From Phellopilus nigrolimitatus (lineage: Eukaryota > Basidiomycota > Agaricomycetes > Hymenochaetales > Hymenochaetaceae): 64,000 nt of DNA. Below, piece by piece: positions 51,831 to 63,616 of the stretch (its first letter is position 1; the number at the start of each line of letters is the position of its first letter). The DNA is taken from NCBI GenBank assembly GCA_021029095.1, contig JAJOHG010000011.1:744001-808000 (forward strand), written 5' to 3'. The translations under genes were made by a program, and so were the position numbers. The notes beneath the pieces were generated by a model. The model did not search any database. It worked only from the letters and a program-made list of their open reading frames with translations, and was not told where the DNA came from.

Positions 51831-54157
51831 TCACGCCAACGTGCGCTGAACGAACGAGATCATCGCATACCTGGTCGACAAGAAGTAATTAGGTCGATGA
51901 GCAGAGGTGATTTTAGAGTCCACTCACTTTCCGTTGACGCGCCACTTCTCATCGCTCACGTCGAGTGCAGTCGGCTACGTGCTTGGTCCACGCCAACAAC
52001 AACGTCCGCCTTGCTCGTGCGTAGGCTGAGGATCGGGAAGGCGCCTGCTAGGGGACCTAGGAGAGACAAAGGTATAAGAAATGATGGAGGTTAGCTGGAG
52101 CGCCACCATCAGGACAGCGAATTCCGTGCCTATCGCTTCGCTGACTGGAGTCGATACGGGCCAGCTAACATCGCCGGTTAATCTGTGTATCGAGAAAAAT
52201 GAGACATCACGTATCAATGAAAACATAGACACCTACTTCCTGTAACTGCAGCGTGCACGGGAATCATAAGTCAGCTGTGGGCATCGAGAGAGGTAAATAA
52301 TTTTACTTCAGATCGCCCTGCAAATATAATAGTCGCCTTAGCCCCATCTCAAACCCAGGCAACACCAGTGCGCACCTTAAAAATAACGAGCCCGCTCTCC
52401 CTCAAACTCTCGTACAGTTGCGGGGCCTTCGCTTCCAGCTCCCAATACGGGTACGGCGTCGTCCAAAAGTTGTACAATGCATTCGGCTCACCGAGCTGCG
52501 TGGAGGCGGGGACGCTCAGCGCAAAAGCGCCGGAGGCGACATATGCTTGCCAGCGGTGCACCATAGCCGTGAGATTCGCACGGTCCGCATCTGACGGCGC
52601 AGCAGACAGGAAAAACGTGGGCGAAAGGAGCGAGGTAAAGAGGGAGCCGAAGTCAGGCGGGGTGACGTCAGAGACGAACCACGGTATAGACTTTGGGCTG
52701 GCGGTCAGGTATCAGATCTGCGAACATAAAAGTAGAGAAAAATGCTACGGACTGGAAGATGACTTTAGAGACGTAGGGCGTGTAAGTAACGAGAAAGTCC
52801 GCGAAAACAAGATCCGTGAAGAGCTGAAAATTAATTGAGAATATTTTCATTAGTAACATATCTTGCAAGCATACCTCGAAGCCAGCTGTCCAAACCGACG
52901 GCATTAGCATAAAACTCTACGATTAATGGGACGACTTGCCGTTATCCAGCACGAAGTCAACGCGGGCATCTTTCAGTGTGCTCAGATGTGCGAATGCATC
53001 TTTCTCATCGTCATGAAGAATGAACGCTTTCCGCTCCTCCTGCGCGTCTTTCCCGACGCTCTGCAGTTTCAAGATATCATCATGCGAGAGATTGGTAAGG
53101 AGCGACAGGTCCTAAAAGGCATCACTCAATTATATGCTCGTAACTCGCTTGAATCAGTCTTACAGTTGCATTTCCCCTTCATAAAGTTCTATCGTAAGCG
53201 CGATAGCGTGGTAACGAGCGAACGACGAACCAGAGACACATTTGAAGCATCTCGTTAAAAAGCACTGCCAATTTTGACGCGTCCGACTCGATGTCAGATT
53301 TCGTCTCCTCTAGCTCGTGCATCGTCGCCGCAAGCTCTACAAAAGACTGATTCAGACTACATGGATGATTCAACAAGCTAGGCCACTCACTATAAATTGC
53401 AGCCGACGAGGCTTTGAATGAGTCCTCCTTCCCAGTAAGAAAAGGGTCGTAGTGCTTCCAGTGCTTCGTCGGGGAGAACCACGAACGAAGCAGACGGTAA
53501 AGATAGCACCTGGGTGGACTTAAGGTCAGTCTGCGGCATGCCCGAGCGGAAGTTAACATACTCTGCATAGAGCCAAGGACAAGAAAACCAAGTGTTCTTG
53601 TCCTTGTTCTCCAGAGCAGCGAGTTCACTGTTGTACGTCTCGACGTCCGCCTCACCATCTTGCTCGATCGGCCTGCATGGCGATTCACATTCAAGTCAGC
53701 TACCCGGCATCGCACCCAAGAGATTCAATGCATACAGTAACATCTTGTCTCTCGACATCTCATACTTTAGCTTACTGACCTTGCCTATGATGTCCTTTCC
53801 TTCTTCTACTCGTTCCTCCCAAGCAACGTCCTTGGTTTCGGAATTGTTGGCACGCATGATGATTTCATGGTTGACTCTATGGATATGATCGATGAGCTTG
53901 GTGAGGATGATAGGCCAACGGTATACAACGGTCTCGTAGCTGTAGACAATCGTCGAAGAATCAGTCTTCAGTCCGCGAAATGAATTCACGGAAGTGTATG
54001 GAGAACGGGGACTAACGAGAATCTTAAAGACGGCGACCGCCGTTCAGTCAATCGTCAGCTTATTGTTCTTGACCGTTCCGAATTGTCGCTAAGAAAGAAC
54101 CAACCCTTTCTCATCTGAAGGGTCGTAAGGAGGGTATGGAGGGATAAAGGAGCTCAT
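51831..54157 (-). CDS. ARMT1/DUF89 damage-control phosphatase
   Basis: Members of this family dephosphorylate damaged sugar phosphates with a metal ion; the human member was first described as a protein-carboxyl methyltransferase. The start at 54,157 gives MSSFIPPYPPYDPSDEKG, typical of fungal members, joined through an intron of about 160 bp to YETVVYRWPIILTKLIDHIH. Then come EGKDIIGKVSKLKYEM, CYLYRLLRSWFSPTKHWKHY with DPFLTGKEDSF, LFNEMLQMCLW, ELFTDLVFADFLV with TYTPYVSKVIFQ, and TPYPYWELEAKAPQLYESL with GLVIFK. It continues through LTGDVSWPV to DEKWRVNGKYAMISFVQ and a stop at 51,831-51,833. The substrate-pocket Asp/Asn region (WVDNAG-type) was not located cleanly. About ten introns. Confidence 0.85.
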
Positions 54158-54378
54158 TTTCAAGTTTCTGAGCCAAAGCTTGAAGACGGGATACGATCGT
54201 CGATAGTACACGATCTACGATTGTATTCGTGGGAACATGTTGCTTACTCAAGTTGTACACCTTGTCACTATCGCGTCGTGGTGCCCGGCGACGACGACGC
54301 AACGGACGCGCCTGCACTACGATGTGTAATGCTTTGGGGGAATCTACGGCATGAAACCATTGCTCTTCGACATCCCAA
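54158..54378. promoter_or_regulatory. Divergent promoter region
   Basis: About 220 bp between the start of the ARMT1-type gene (minus) and the start of the unknown gene (plus). It presumably drives both. No specific motif identified. Confidence 0.5.
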
Positions 54379-55817
54379 ATGATACCCACTACGCGACCAA
54401 TCAACAAGAGGCCGCAGGCCTTTGGAGAGGGCACTGTTCTAAATGTAAGTGCTCCATACATGCTCATGTGGATTTTACATAGCAAGCATCTTCAGAAACG
54501 GCCACGAACAGATGCACAAGAAAAGCCCAAGAGTACTAGTGCGAGGTCCGCGCCGCTTAGTGATCTCTTTTCCGACAGCGGCTTCAGAGCAAAGCCCGTG
54601 TCGTCTCCAGCTGGCAGGAGCAGACCTCAAGCACGGAGACAGGACCCGAAAGAAATCTTCTCTGCATTTGAAACGATATCAACGACTACTCCCGCTCGAC
54701 CGAAGTCTGACAGGACTTTTCAGGTGCAAGCTCCGCCCCGTGGATTGAGGCCGCCGCCGATACCGCAAGCAGACGATGTTGGACCCGCCGAGCACAGGAA
54801 AGAGATGACTCCCTTAAGGTCTCGCATGGTACCGCCGGTTATACGCGTAGAGAAGTCTTCAGACAGCTCGACGACGCCGCTGACCTCTCGGATCCATCGC
54901 TCGGATGTCATCTCTGCCAATTTGACGACTCCGGCGCGCAAAGTCGTCCCCTTCCATGCTCTACCTAAACCCAAAATTGAGTTTCTCACGGCAGAGCCGT
55001 CTACTGAACTGAAGCCACTAGCTCCTCCGAAGTTTGATTTTGGAGAACGCAGGAAAATGAAAGCGATGACGGCACTGGGACAACCTTTGAACGTCGAGGT
55101 CGACGACGGAGAGGGTGAGATGACTGGGGAGGCGCTGGAGCTAGAGCGTGGACTGCTCGTCAGCCCACAGAAGGGAAATGAGAAGAAAAAGCGATTCAAG
55201 TGGTGCGTGTACCACTTCTTTCATGCAATATGATATTAATTTTGAAGCTTCAATAGGAATGGGCTCGCAGAACGTGCGAACTGTCTCATGGGTCGATCTT
55301 CTACCTCCTTCACACTCTGGCAAAAGGAGCTCGAGTCTCGCGCTTCTGCGTCGCTATCTCGCCCGGGTCGTCTTCGGCCAGACCTCTGCTTGCGCGTTAC
55401 TCGCGTGCTCCAGATCTCCCGCGTTGCAAATGTGCGCATGCGCTCGGAAGGCTCGTTTCGCTCCGTCCTTGCGCTGTGTGAGGTTCTCAATTCTGTTCCT
55501 CTGCCTCTGGTGCGAAACGTGAAGGCGATGATCCAGGCGCTGAGCGGACGGTGCTCTTCTCCTTCGCGCCTCAGAGCCACGACTCGCACCTAATGGGTTC
55601 CGGAGCGTTGATTGCTGAGGGCGCGAACGTCTATGCATGGATGCCCTGGTTCGAGCTCGGGTCTGACAAAGCGTCTGAAAGCACAAACATAAGCTGGCCT
55701 CCTCACACGACATCAAATGACATGTTTTCGAGCCACGACCAGCTGCCGCAGTATTCTGGAGGCACCCCGGTGCTACTTTGTTCTCGATTTCTTATACTCC
55801 CTACTTCCTCGTCATGA
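54379..55817 (+). CDS. Unknown basic, Pro/Ser-rich protein
   Basis: Exon 1 (54,379-54,444) reads MIPTTRPINKRPQAFGEG and ends at a clean GTAAGT. Exon 2 starts at 54,496 in frame (KRPRTDAQEKPKSTSARSAP) and runs to about 55,205 through a Pro/Ser/Thr-rich, probably disordered region (PPRGLRPPPIPQADDVGPAE, TTPARKVVPFHALPKPKIEF). Exon 3 has GLAERANCLMGRSSTSFTLW and QKELESRASASLSRPGRL. A 57 bp intron near 55,484-55,541 joins to AERTVLFSFAPQSHDSHLMG and YAWMPWFELGSDK, with the stop at 55,815-55,817. All joins keep frame. I do not recognise the family. The conserved-looking part is the C-terminal 150 residues. Confidence 0.7.
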
Positions 55818-56118
55818 CGGATACTGTGACAATCCTGTGTATCAATTTACTGTATTTTTGGCTGCATCTACTGTCGCTATAACTCTCGTGTACAAGGACT
55901 GGCTATCTCATCAATTCGCTTTTGCAAATCAAAAAAAAAAAAAACGCGGCGCCAGCTGCGTCATTGTCTTAATTAGGAACATTATTTACATTTATTCCCA
56001 CGACTGGCGTTTAGAAAGCGCGCTGCCACCGACAGCCAACCTCTCCTCTCTTGCTCCTAATTACAAAATTCAGATCTTCGTTGCTCAAACTTCTTGAACT
56101 TCCAGCTTACCGACAGGG
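55818..56118. other. Intergenic
   Basis: Contains an A tract at about 55,930-55,942. Nothing else recognised. Confidence 0.6.
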
Positions 56119-57472
56119 ATGGGAACACGTGGGCTCATAGCATATAGATACAAAGGTATTGTAATCCCATTTTTAACCGCGGCAGAATGTATCTGCTTTC
56201 TGACAATTTGCACTTCTCTATACACAGGGTTGTACTATGTCAGTTACAACCACTTCGACAGTTACCCGGACGGCCTAGGGCATGCTCTGATAGTTTCAAT
56301 CCCGCGAGACGAAAAGTCTTTGAAAAGTCGGTCCATGAAGAGGGAGGAGCACTTCGTTTACTCAAGTACTTGATTACAGAATGGCTTGAATATATAAGAA
56401 ACCATCGCGAACAGGTGAAGCTCCAGATTGAAGCGGCTGGCGACAATTTCCGCGAGGACGATTTCTATCTCGATCGGAGGCCTGCCGCTAACCCACCTAT
56501 GGTCTTTGGCGACATCGAGTACACATACACCATCGATCTCGATAGGCTAGCTTTCAGCGTCGACAGCTTTGCACACTTCAGGTTGAACAACATTCCGCGC
56601 GGGGGCGGGACGCGTGGGACGGAATGGATCAAGTACTTATACGTCGATGGCAGCAACACACGGTGCTTAGATCCGATGATGCCCTCTGAATACCTCTGCC
56701 AGTTGCGCCCTGACTCGACCCCCTCACCGGAGGGTATTACCGCGTACAAAGAACTCCACTCCTCGATTACGATTATCGATGAATCTGAATGGATGTCCGA
56801 GAAGCTGATCGTAAGCAAGAGCTGGCGATCATGATTGCCACCAGCCTTGTCAAAGACAACTATGGGGAGCTGTCGAATCTCGAGCAGTTCGCACCGGAAG
56901 ACAAAGCATTCAAAGTTCCTGCGATGACGCTCTTGTCTGCTGCAGCGCCGAACCACGCGCACTTAATGCCCCTCGCCGTAGACGAAGATTCCACTCCGCT
57001 CCTTAAAGTCGCCGTTAGGCGAAAGGACAAGAAGACGACATACGTTCCAGCTACGCCAGAGTTCGTCCTGAATTGTAAAACGGACGCCCTGATTTACTGG
57101 TTCAGGGGATGCATGGTTGTCCTGTGTGCACACCGGGTTCTTCTGCTTAAGGAGCACCTCATGGCGCAAATCGGGGCTGTCGTCGATCGTGTTCGCAAGA
57201 TGAAACTCCAGAAATGTGTGGGCTTGCTCTGGTCTGTGAGCCATGTCATGGTCATCACAGTAGATGGCGACGATGTCTCTCGCAGTGAACCTGTCCCAGT
57301 GGTCGATTCACTCAAGTATGGAAATCAGGCTACTGAGAAGCTACGTTCAGCCTTCAGCCTTCTTGCACATTATCTCCAGCCCTATTTGGGAAACGATGTT
57401 GACGCACAGAAGTTCACTTACGGTCCGCCTGCTGAGAATGCGGCTATGGTGGACTTAGGCTCTACGGACTAA
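56119..57472 (+). CDS. MGTRG-type fungal protein of unknown function, frame problems
   Basis: It begins MGTRGLIAYRYKG, then an intron, then LYYVSYNHFDSYPDGLGHAL and IVSIPRD. This N-terminus marks a large agaricomycete family of unknown role. Near 56,310 the frame must shift by one to continue as KVFEKSVHEEGGALRLLKYL, ITEWLEYIRNHREQVKLQIE, YTYTIDLDRLAFSVDSFAHF and YVDGSNTRCLDPMMPSEYLC. A second change is needed between about 56,790 and 56,834 to reach READRKQELAIMIATSLVKD and the C-terminus ending AAMVDLGSTD, stop 57,470-57,472. No intron I tried fits either place. The gene is therefore either broken twice or carries two sequence errors. Confidence 0.6.
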
Positions 57473-57482
57473 GGTTCTACCT

Positions 57483-57915
57483 ATGGACATTATCCTCCAT
57501 ATTATGGGTTATCTGAGCATCTTGGACTATAGAAAATTCCGACTGATCTCCCGCGCACTTCGCGCGAGTGTATGCGTTATCCTATTGTTGGGAAGCGAAA
57601 CTTGAAGCTACTCAGCTGGAAAGGACAGTGGCATCTGCAGAGCCAGTTTCCGCAATGTATGCTTGCACAACGAGGTGCAACTCGTTTACCATGTCTCTGG
57701 TACCTCTTCGTTCGGAAAGAAGGGCTCTGACAGAATCTATGGAAACCCTTGAGCGCCAGTCCCTGTTTCTTCCTGCGGACAACTTCAGGGGTAGCTTCGC
57801 ACTCGTCCGCATTGGCCAGCATAAACGACCGTACATAAATATATATGGTTCGCCGATACCTCTCACATCAAAGGAGCTTTCTTTATTGAAGGATGCTCCG
57901 TACCGAAAGGCTTGA
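57483..57915 (+). pseudogene. F-box-like fragment
   Basis: Right after the stop of the upstream gene the frame reads LPMDIILHIMGYLSILDYRK, then FRLISRALRAS, a convincing F-box core. After about 57,575 there is no single good continuation. One frame (57,568-57,915) gives a 115-residue stretch ending LLKDAPYRKA without recognisable domain. It may be the start of a small F-box gene with an unrecognised intron or a remnant. It could also once have been the next exon of the MGTRG gene. Confidence 0.4.
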
Positions 57916-58477
57916 AGCAGGCGGGGCGAACCGAGTGCAATGTTGTGCAATCAATAAGGACAGTAGTATGACAATTAATAGTTACAAAATGATAAAGTTG
58001 ATTTCGAGCTGAAGTGCGTGATTACATACGATAATCTAACGCGCTATAAACTTTCTAATCTCATTTTTCTACCAAACATCTACGTGAAAACGTATATGCA
58101 AGGCGTGTTGGCCGTAGCGCGGCTATACCTCCTACCTTATCACGCGAGGACCTCAGGTCTCAAGACCCGGGGTTCGCTCGTTATCTACGTATATGCGCCA
58201 TCTATGACATGGAGCTCGTCGCGTGAGCTACTCGAACTTACGAAGTTTCGCCACACGTATTTTTAACAGGAGTCATATGACGTTTATCCATGACTTTGTC
58301 GCTGCTTGAACGCTTTCCGGGAAGAAGTCGGTGTTAGATCTGCTTCTCTTGGTTAGATTCACTAACCTTGATCTCGCAGGTATCCTAGTATAAGTATGAG
58401 TAGACACGGGGCTTATATCTTTCCTCTTGGTTCCAGATACCTGCATTTGCTTCCTTTATACTCACTAGACACTCATC
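57916..58477. other. Intergenic, promoter of dioxygenase gene
   Basis: No gene recognised. A TATA-like TTATATC lies near 58,412, and a CT-rich tract precedes the next start codon by about 40 bp, as is common in fungal promoters. Confidence 0.5.
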
Positions 58478-60156
58478 ATGGCTATCGAGAAATATGAAGT
58501 CATGACTCCTGAGCTGCGCCAGCAGTTTCTTGAGAAAGGCTGGGTCAGGATTGAAACTGCTGTTCCCGCGGAGAACATCAAGCGTTTCTCAGATGATGTC
58601 TGGGTCCGCCTAGGATACGACCCCAACGACAAGTCGACGTGGGAGAAGGAGAAGGTAATACTAATATGCTTCCCCCGCTCCCTCTCAGGGATTCTGGACG
58701 AACATGCTTAGTTTCATCCGTATGCACATGTATGTGCCTTCCTTAGATCCATATGCCTCGTCACAGGGAAATCGTTACGAGAGACTTTGCACCGAAGGGA
58801 TGGACAGCCATTTGTGAGTCGCCAACGCAGCTTCATTCTTAAAGGTCTAATATAACTCATTTGCCTAAAATAAAATAATAAGGCGAAATCTTGGGAGGAG
58901 AAGAACGCATTGACCGCACGCTCTTCGAGAGCTGTGGCGACAGCTTAATCTGCAATCTCGGAACCCCCGAGTGGGAGAAGGTGAGTGTATATAGTAGTCA
59001 AGTCTTCCGGGTCAGCGAAGTGCTGATGAATAGTCTTTGTCTTTCTAGAAAGAGAGCGTGGATCCGCGTCTGCTTGGAAATTGGCATATGCAAGTAGTTC
59101 GAAATACTATCAAAAATGTTTGGATTTAACATATTCTATCAGAGATGGAGATTGGTGGGGTTTCTTTCGCCATGCACCATGTCAATTCTTCTTCGATGGA
59201 GTCCGGACTAAACGATCACGCACTGTTTAGGTTTACGCATTTCCTCGATTCAGGCGAGCAGGGCCTGACCGTCATAGTACTTTACAATGACATCGTTCCT
59301 CGAGCGGGAGGCACCTTCATCGCACCAGATGGCGTGAAGAATGTCGTTAAATGGTGAGCTTTTATTTATTCACAGACAGGCGATGTAGGGAGGAGAATCG
59401 CTTCTAATGCTTCCGAATTGTATCGAGAATCGTATCTTCCGTTACTCATTGACTGACTTCGGGCATCGGACCATAAAGGCTTTATGACCATCCCGAAGGT
59501 GCTGACAGTTTCCCAGTGGATGAGACTGGTGCAAGAACGGTGTGCGACATAAATCATTGCGAGGAATTCGTTGAGGTAAGGTAGGCTTCAGCTAGTAAGC
59601 TCTTGAGCTAATAGTTATTCTCGCAGTTGACTGGGAAAGCAGGAGATATGTTCATTTGTCACCCCTTCATGGTACGAATGTCTCGTAATTCCTTATTTGT
59701 CCCTTAAATCTATGGTTTAATTCCTTCTTTTTAGCCTCATTCTGCATCAAAGAATTATTTGCGTCTTCCGCGCTTTATCACTAATCCCCCCGTGACCTTG
59801 AAGGAGCCACTCAACTTTGCAAGGGAGAATGCAAGAGACTATGTGACTTTCTCTCAGTTATAGATTTGCAGCGCAAGCTCAATTGTTTTCTCTTTCTATA
59901 GTCGCTAACGGAACTTGTCGTTCTCCGCGCGCTCGAAGCAAGTGGCGTTGACCTTTCCAGTCTAAAATATTGGAAGATTGCGAGTAAACGACGTCGCTAC
60001 ACGCCTAGGACGCGTGCCGGAAAGGATTCGATGATCATCGCGGAGGTTGAGCGTATGAAAGAACATGCGGCGAAGACGAACGGCGCATACAAGGTAGATA
60101 GCATGCATATTAATGGGCCCGTGCCATACCAAACCATCATCGCTACTGAGTCGTGA
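58478..60156 (+). CDS. PhyH-like 2-oxoglutarate/Fe(II) dioxygenase
   Basis: Proteins of this fold hydroxylate small molecules using Fe(II) and 2-oxoglutarate; the substrate is unknown here. The start is MAIEKYEVMTPELRQQFLEK, GWVRIETAVP. Short exons follow: IHMPRHREIVTRDFAPKGWT, CEILGGEERIDRTLF, GGVSFAMHHVN, RFTHFLDSGEQGLTVIVLYN, PRAGGTFIAPDGVKNVVKW, YDHPEGADSFPVDETGA, LTGKAGDMFICHPFM, PHSASKNYLRLPRFITNPPV, and a C-terminal helical tail ending TIIATES with a stop at 60,154-60,156. The GDMFICHPFMPHSASKNYLR segment supplies the distal His and the Arg that would hold 2-oxoglutarate. The proximal His-x-Asp is less clear (HFLDSG or TFIAPD region). About eight introns of 50-70 bp, frame intact. Confidence 0.8.
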
Positions 60157-60420
60157 AGGAACTCAATCGACGAAGCCAACTTACACGAAGTAGTAACTGG
60201 TGATACGGGTTGAAATGCGGATTTCATATTAGTTGAAAATGTCTTATCACTGAATGCCGGATTACAGTTGTATAGTACGATATGAGAATCCATTCATTAC
60301 TACGTAACATCTAATATTTCAAGTCCGAACAAGAGCGACTAACCAGGACAGATAGTCGTCTGATAAAGTCCTACGTTTGTGTGCAACAAATAAAAACGAT
60401 TAACGCAATCATCGACGCAC

Positions 60421-61581
60421 TTACGTAAAATATTCTAGGACTGACTTACTATTGCCGCAATAAGTGAAATGGGGGAGGTTGATTCCGCCTGACGGAATGG
60501 CGTCGCTACAATTCGGATCCTCTGCACCAGAACAAACTTTGAGATTTTTAGCGTCGTTTGCTGAGATTTTTTAAGAATGAATGAATGAAAAAGAGTGGAA
60601 TAGGGAGCAAATATGTGCTCACAAGGGTCCTGGAAGAACCAGTATTCCGTTGAGCTGATGAACAGACTGGTCAGTTGTCTTTCCTTTATAAGCACGCATC
60701 CTATGAGAGTGCTCACTGGTGCTGGTATCCTAGATATCTGGGGACCATGGTTGGAACTCCATCAAACGTGTTGACAACTGGACACTAAAGTTCAATCGTG
60801 TGGCTTCGCTAGCAATGCAAACATGAAGATAAATCTCTGAAGATATTATCTGGACCGATTAATGTCTCTGCGAGAGCCGCATATTTGTCGTTTCCTGTTC
60901 TCGGCTGGCCAAAGGTGTATACCCTGACAGACTTCCCGGGAAAGTTGGTGGCGAGCGATATGCCGCCGAGCGATGCGAGAGCCCCTCCCAATGAGTGCCC
61001 AGTCAACACAAGGGAGTATGTCGGATATTCTTGAAGCTGCGCGACTATGTTCGACAAGATAATCGGCGCGACGCTGTTGTATGCTTCGAGAAAACCACGA
61101 TGTGCCTCAACATAGTTTGTGAGAGAAGTATCGACTCCTGGTGAATCGAAGTGTATGAGAGTACTGTTGAAGTCTAGGGTGTGGAATGTTGAGATACATA
61201 AACTTTCTCATTGGGAATGGCGACGCATGTACCTGTTAGAAAGTCTACCGGTGAAGAGCTCCCGCGGAAAGCAACAACGATCTCTTTCATAGAGTCATCT
61301 CGTGCGATGAATCCTTGAGTATCAGTATCCTCATCATTTATCTGAAGGCGGTTGAGGTTAAAGCGCAGGAGGATGTGAGAATTAAACACGCACTTGTCGG
61401 ACAAGTGTGTTGCCGAGCGGATTGGAACAGAGAGGCAAATAGGCACCAAAGCATACTTGGTGTAATGCGTTAAATTTTCGAGCTGTGGATCGACCGTACT
61501 CCGTCTTTCGACACAGAGCGCAGTAGTAACACAACAGAGCAACACGATTATATCAGATGACAAGCGAAGAGGCCCTAACAT
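60421..61581 (-). CDS. Secreted class 3 lipase
   Basis: Fungal lipase of the alpha/beta hydrolase class 3 family, acting outside the cell on acylglycerols or feruloyl-type esters. The start at 61,581 gives MLGPLRLSSDIIVLLCCVTT and a signal peptide. Then come DTQGFIARDDSMKEIVVAFR with GSSSPVDFLT (oxyanion region), a segment with EAHRGFLEAYN, and the nucleophile elbow TGHSLGGALASLGG. TFGQPRTGNDKYA follows, then NTFDGVPTMVPRYLGYQH with the catalytic Asp, and STEYWFFQDP next to the catalytic His. The end is CSGAEDPNCSDAIPSGGINL, PHFTYCGNSKSV, stop at 60,421-60,423. Cysteines at the end fit a disulfide. About six introns, frame intact. Confidence 0.85.
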
Positions 61582-61995
61582 GATAAGCTTGAGTGAAATG
61601 CTGGTAACAAGGGAAGTAGAGCTTGAAAAAGAGGACACTTATGTATTAAAGTGTACCCCAATTAGCACTCATATTGAAATGATCGGTAAGATATTCCATA
61701 ACCGGGATAAGTAGCATACTTTGTTTGACTGTAACTGAGCGAATACTTCAACTTGCTCATTGTGCAACATACCTCGTCTCCGAGGTGGATTTTGATGTGC
61801 CAGTAAATATTGGGCGAGGTCAATTAAGCTCATCTTAAGAGCAAGAACCGAAACGTCTGTGTGATTTTCTCTTTTGCTCGAGCGCTGAAGGTAGGAAGAC
61901 TGTCTCTATTTTCAGCTCTCTCACAAAGAAAAACAGTAAAGAAAGCTGTAAGTGCGACAACAGCCTATTTGTTTTGCTCTACACAGCACAACAGT
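61582..61995. other. Intergenic between two minus-strand secreted-enzyme genes
   Basis: Upstream of the lipase and downstream of the esterase. No gene recognised. Confidence 0.6.
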
Positions 61996-63616
61996 TCAAG
62001 CAGAACTCGTTCTAGGTGCTTCATCGATCCATGGGAAGGCTGAGGTAAACGGCGCATAAGGCGATATATCGGAGTAGTTCCTGTCAGTAGGCGTCCCGAA
62101 GAACTGCTCAAGCATAAATGCCTGTATGTTGGTACTACAGAATGTCAGCTGTCAAGTGCAGTATTAAGGCAGGCCGAGTCAAAGTAGACTTACTAGCCAA
62201 AGATATCGCAATGACTACTATTCCGAATTGCTACCCCGATTTTGTCGCTCGCGCCGAGCCAATCGTACACCGCTTTCGACGCCGGGAAGGTGACGCGAGC
62301 TTCGCCCTCCGGATTGGTCTAAAAGAGTATTCGAGTTTATACTTAATTTATAACAAAGCGCACTGATGCTAACCCAGTAGTCGACCGTGCCTGTGATAAG
62401 TAGATTAACCAGCCAATGAGATGCGTGGTTTTTTTTCATGGCATGCAGTAAAACTTACCTTCGTCCCAAATTATCGCACGCTATTGGAAAACAATTGAGT
62501 CAGGCAAGGTAGTATTACTCGATCATCACTGTGCTTGCTTACTGGAGCGACTAATGCAACATTCAAGTGCGCGTCGAACGGGATCTGGTGCGAGTTGTTG
62601 ACAAATTTGAGCAGATTCGTGTTAGTCCAGTACGGGGCGTAGCCCGTGATATTCGTGATTTTCTCATTTTCGCCCACTGTCGGTAATCACAATATCAGCT
62701 AAAGTCAGGTTATAGAACTCTTTCGATGCTGGCTTACGTTCTTGAAATTGGAAGCGCCAAGGAGCAATCCCTTCTAGTCCACTTGACATGGGTAAGGTAA
62801 GCGTGATCTATGAACAAGTATCAAAGATGGAACCAATAAATAAGATAAACAATTAGCATACTCGTTCGTCGAAAATACCGGCAGCGAGAGCAGCCTTCCC
62901 ATCGCGACTGCACCCAATGACGCCGACACGAGACTGGTCGAACTCTGGTACAGTCTGGATGATCGCATCAAGAACACGATTGAATCCCCACGCCCACGCA
63001 GTTATAACGCCTTACGAAGAAAAAGACAATGTATGAGGAAATACCGTCAAACAACAAGAAATAGGGCAAACCCACCAATGTCTTCGCCAGAGTATAGATC
63101 CCAGAACGGGCCTCCGGGCGTGGTAGAATCAGCCGCGACGTCGGTGACGGTGAACGTTGCCAGCGCAACACCCGAGCCCAGGAAGACCGTATTGTTTACA
63201 CCGCCCGCACTAATCACGACGGGCACTGGATTTTCTGCGCTCGCATTCACGTTCGTGGGCATCGACAACGTTGCATTGAAGGTGCCCGACCGTTCGCCGA
63301 CGGCGACAGTTATGGACAAGGCATCCTCAGAGCGCACAGCTGTGACGGTTTCAAGAGAGTGGTCCGGGTAGTAGCCATACATGTACTCCTGCACGAGCGT
63401 CTTGAGCTCAGCCTTTCGACACTCCCAATCGGCAGGCGACAAGAGCGACTTGTTGTTGAAGAACGTCCAGGGGTCAGGGAGGGCTTCGATGATGGGGAGC
63501 TCGGTCGGCGCTGGTAAAGGGCTCGGCAGGGCAGGACAGGCTTGGGGCTGTTGAGCAGCGCCGCAATGGGCGGTGAGCAGGAAGGCAAGAAATGGCAGGA
63601 CAGTGAAAGAGAACAT
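61996..63616 (-). CDS. CE15-type glucuronoyl methylesterase
   Basis: Glucuronoyl esterases split ester bonds between lignin and glucuronoxylan in wood. The start at 63,616 is MFSFTVLPFLAFLLTAHCGA (signal peptide), then PQACPALPSPLP, LPDPWTFFNNKSLLSPADWE, CRKAELKTLVQEYMYGYYPD and PVPVVISAGGVNNTVF. After introns come GVITAWAWGFNRVLDAI, DQSRVGVIGCSRDGKAALAA (catalytic Ser in the GCSRxGK motif), TLTLPMSSGLEG, RFVNNSHQIPFDAH-type sequence, ASKAVYDWLGASDKIGVAIR, then NSSHCDIFG with the HC catalytic His. A last exon joins in frame as YTNIQAFMLEQFFGTPTDRN and ends EAPRTSSA, stop 61,996-61,998. No cellulose-binding domain is seen. The frame is intact. Confidence 0.88.
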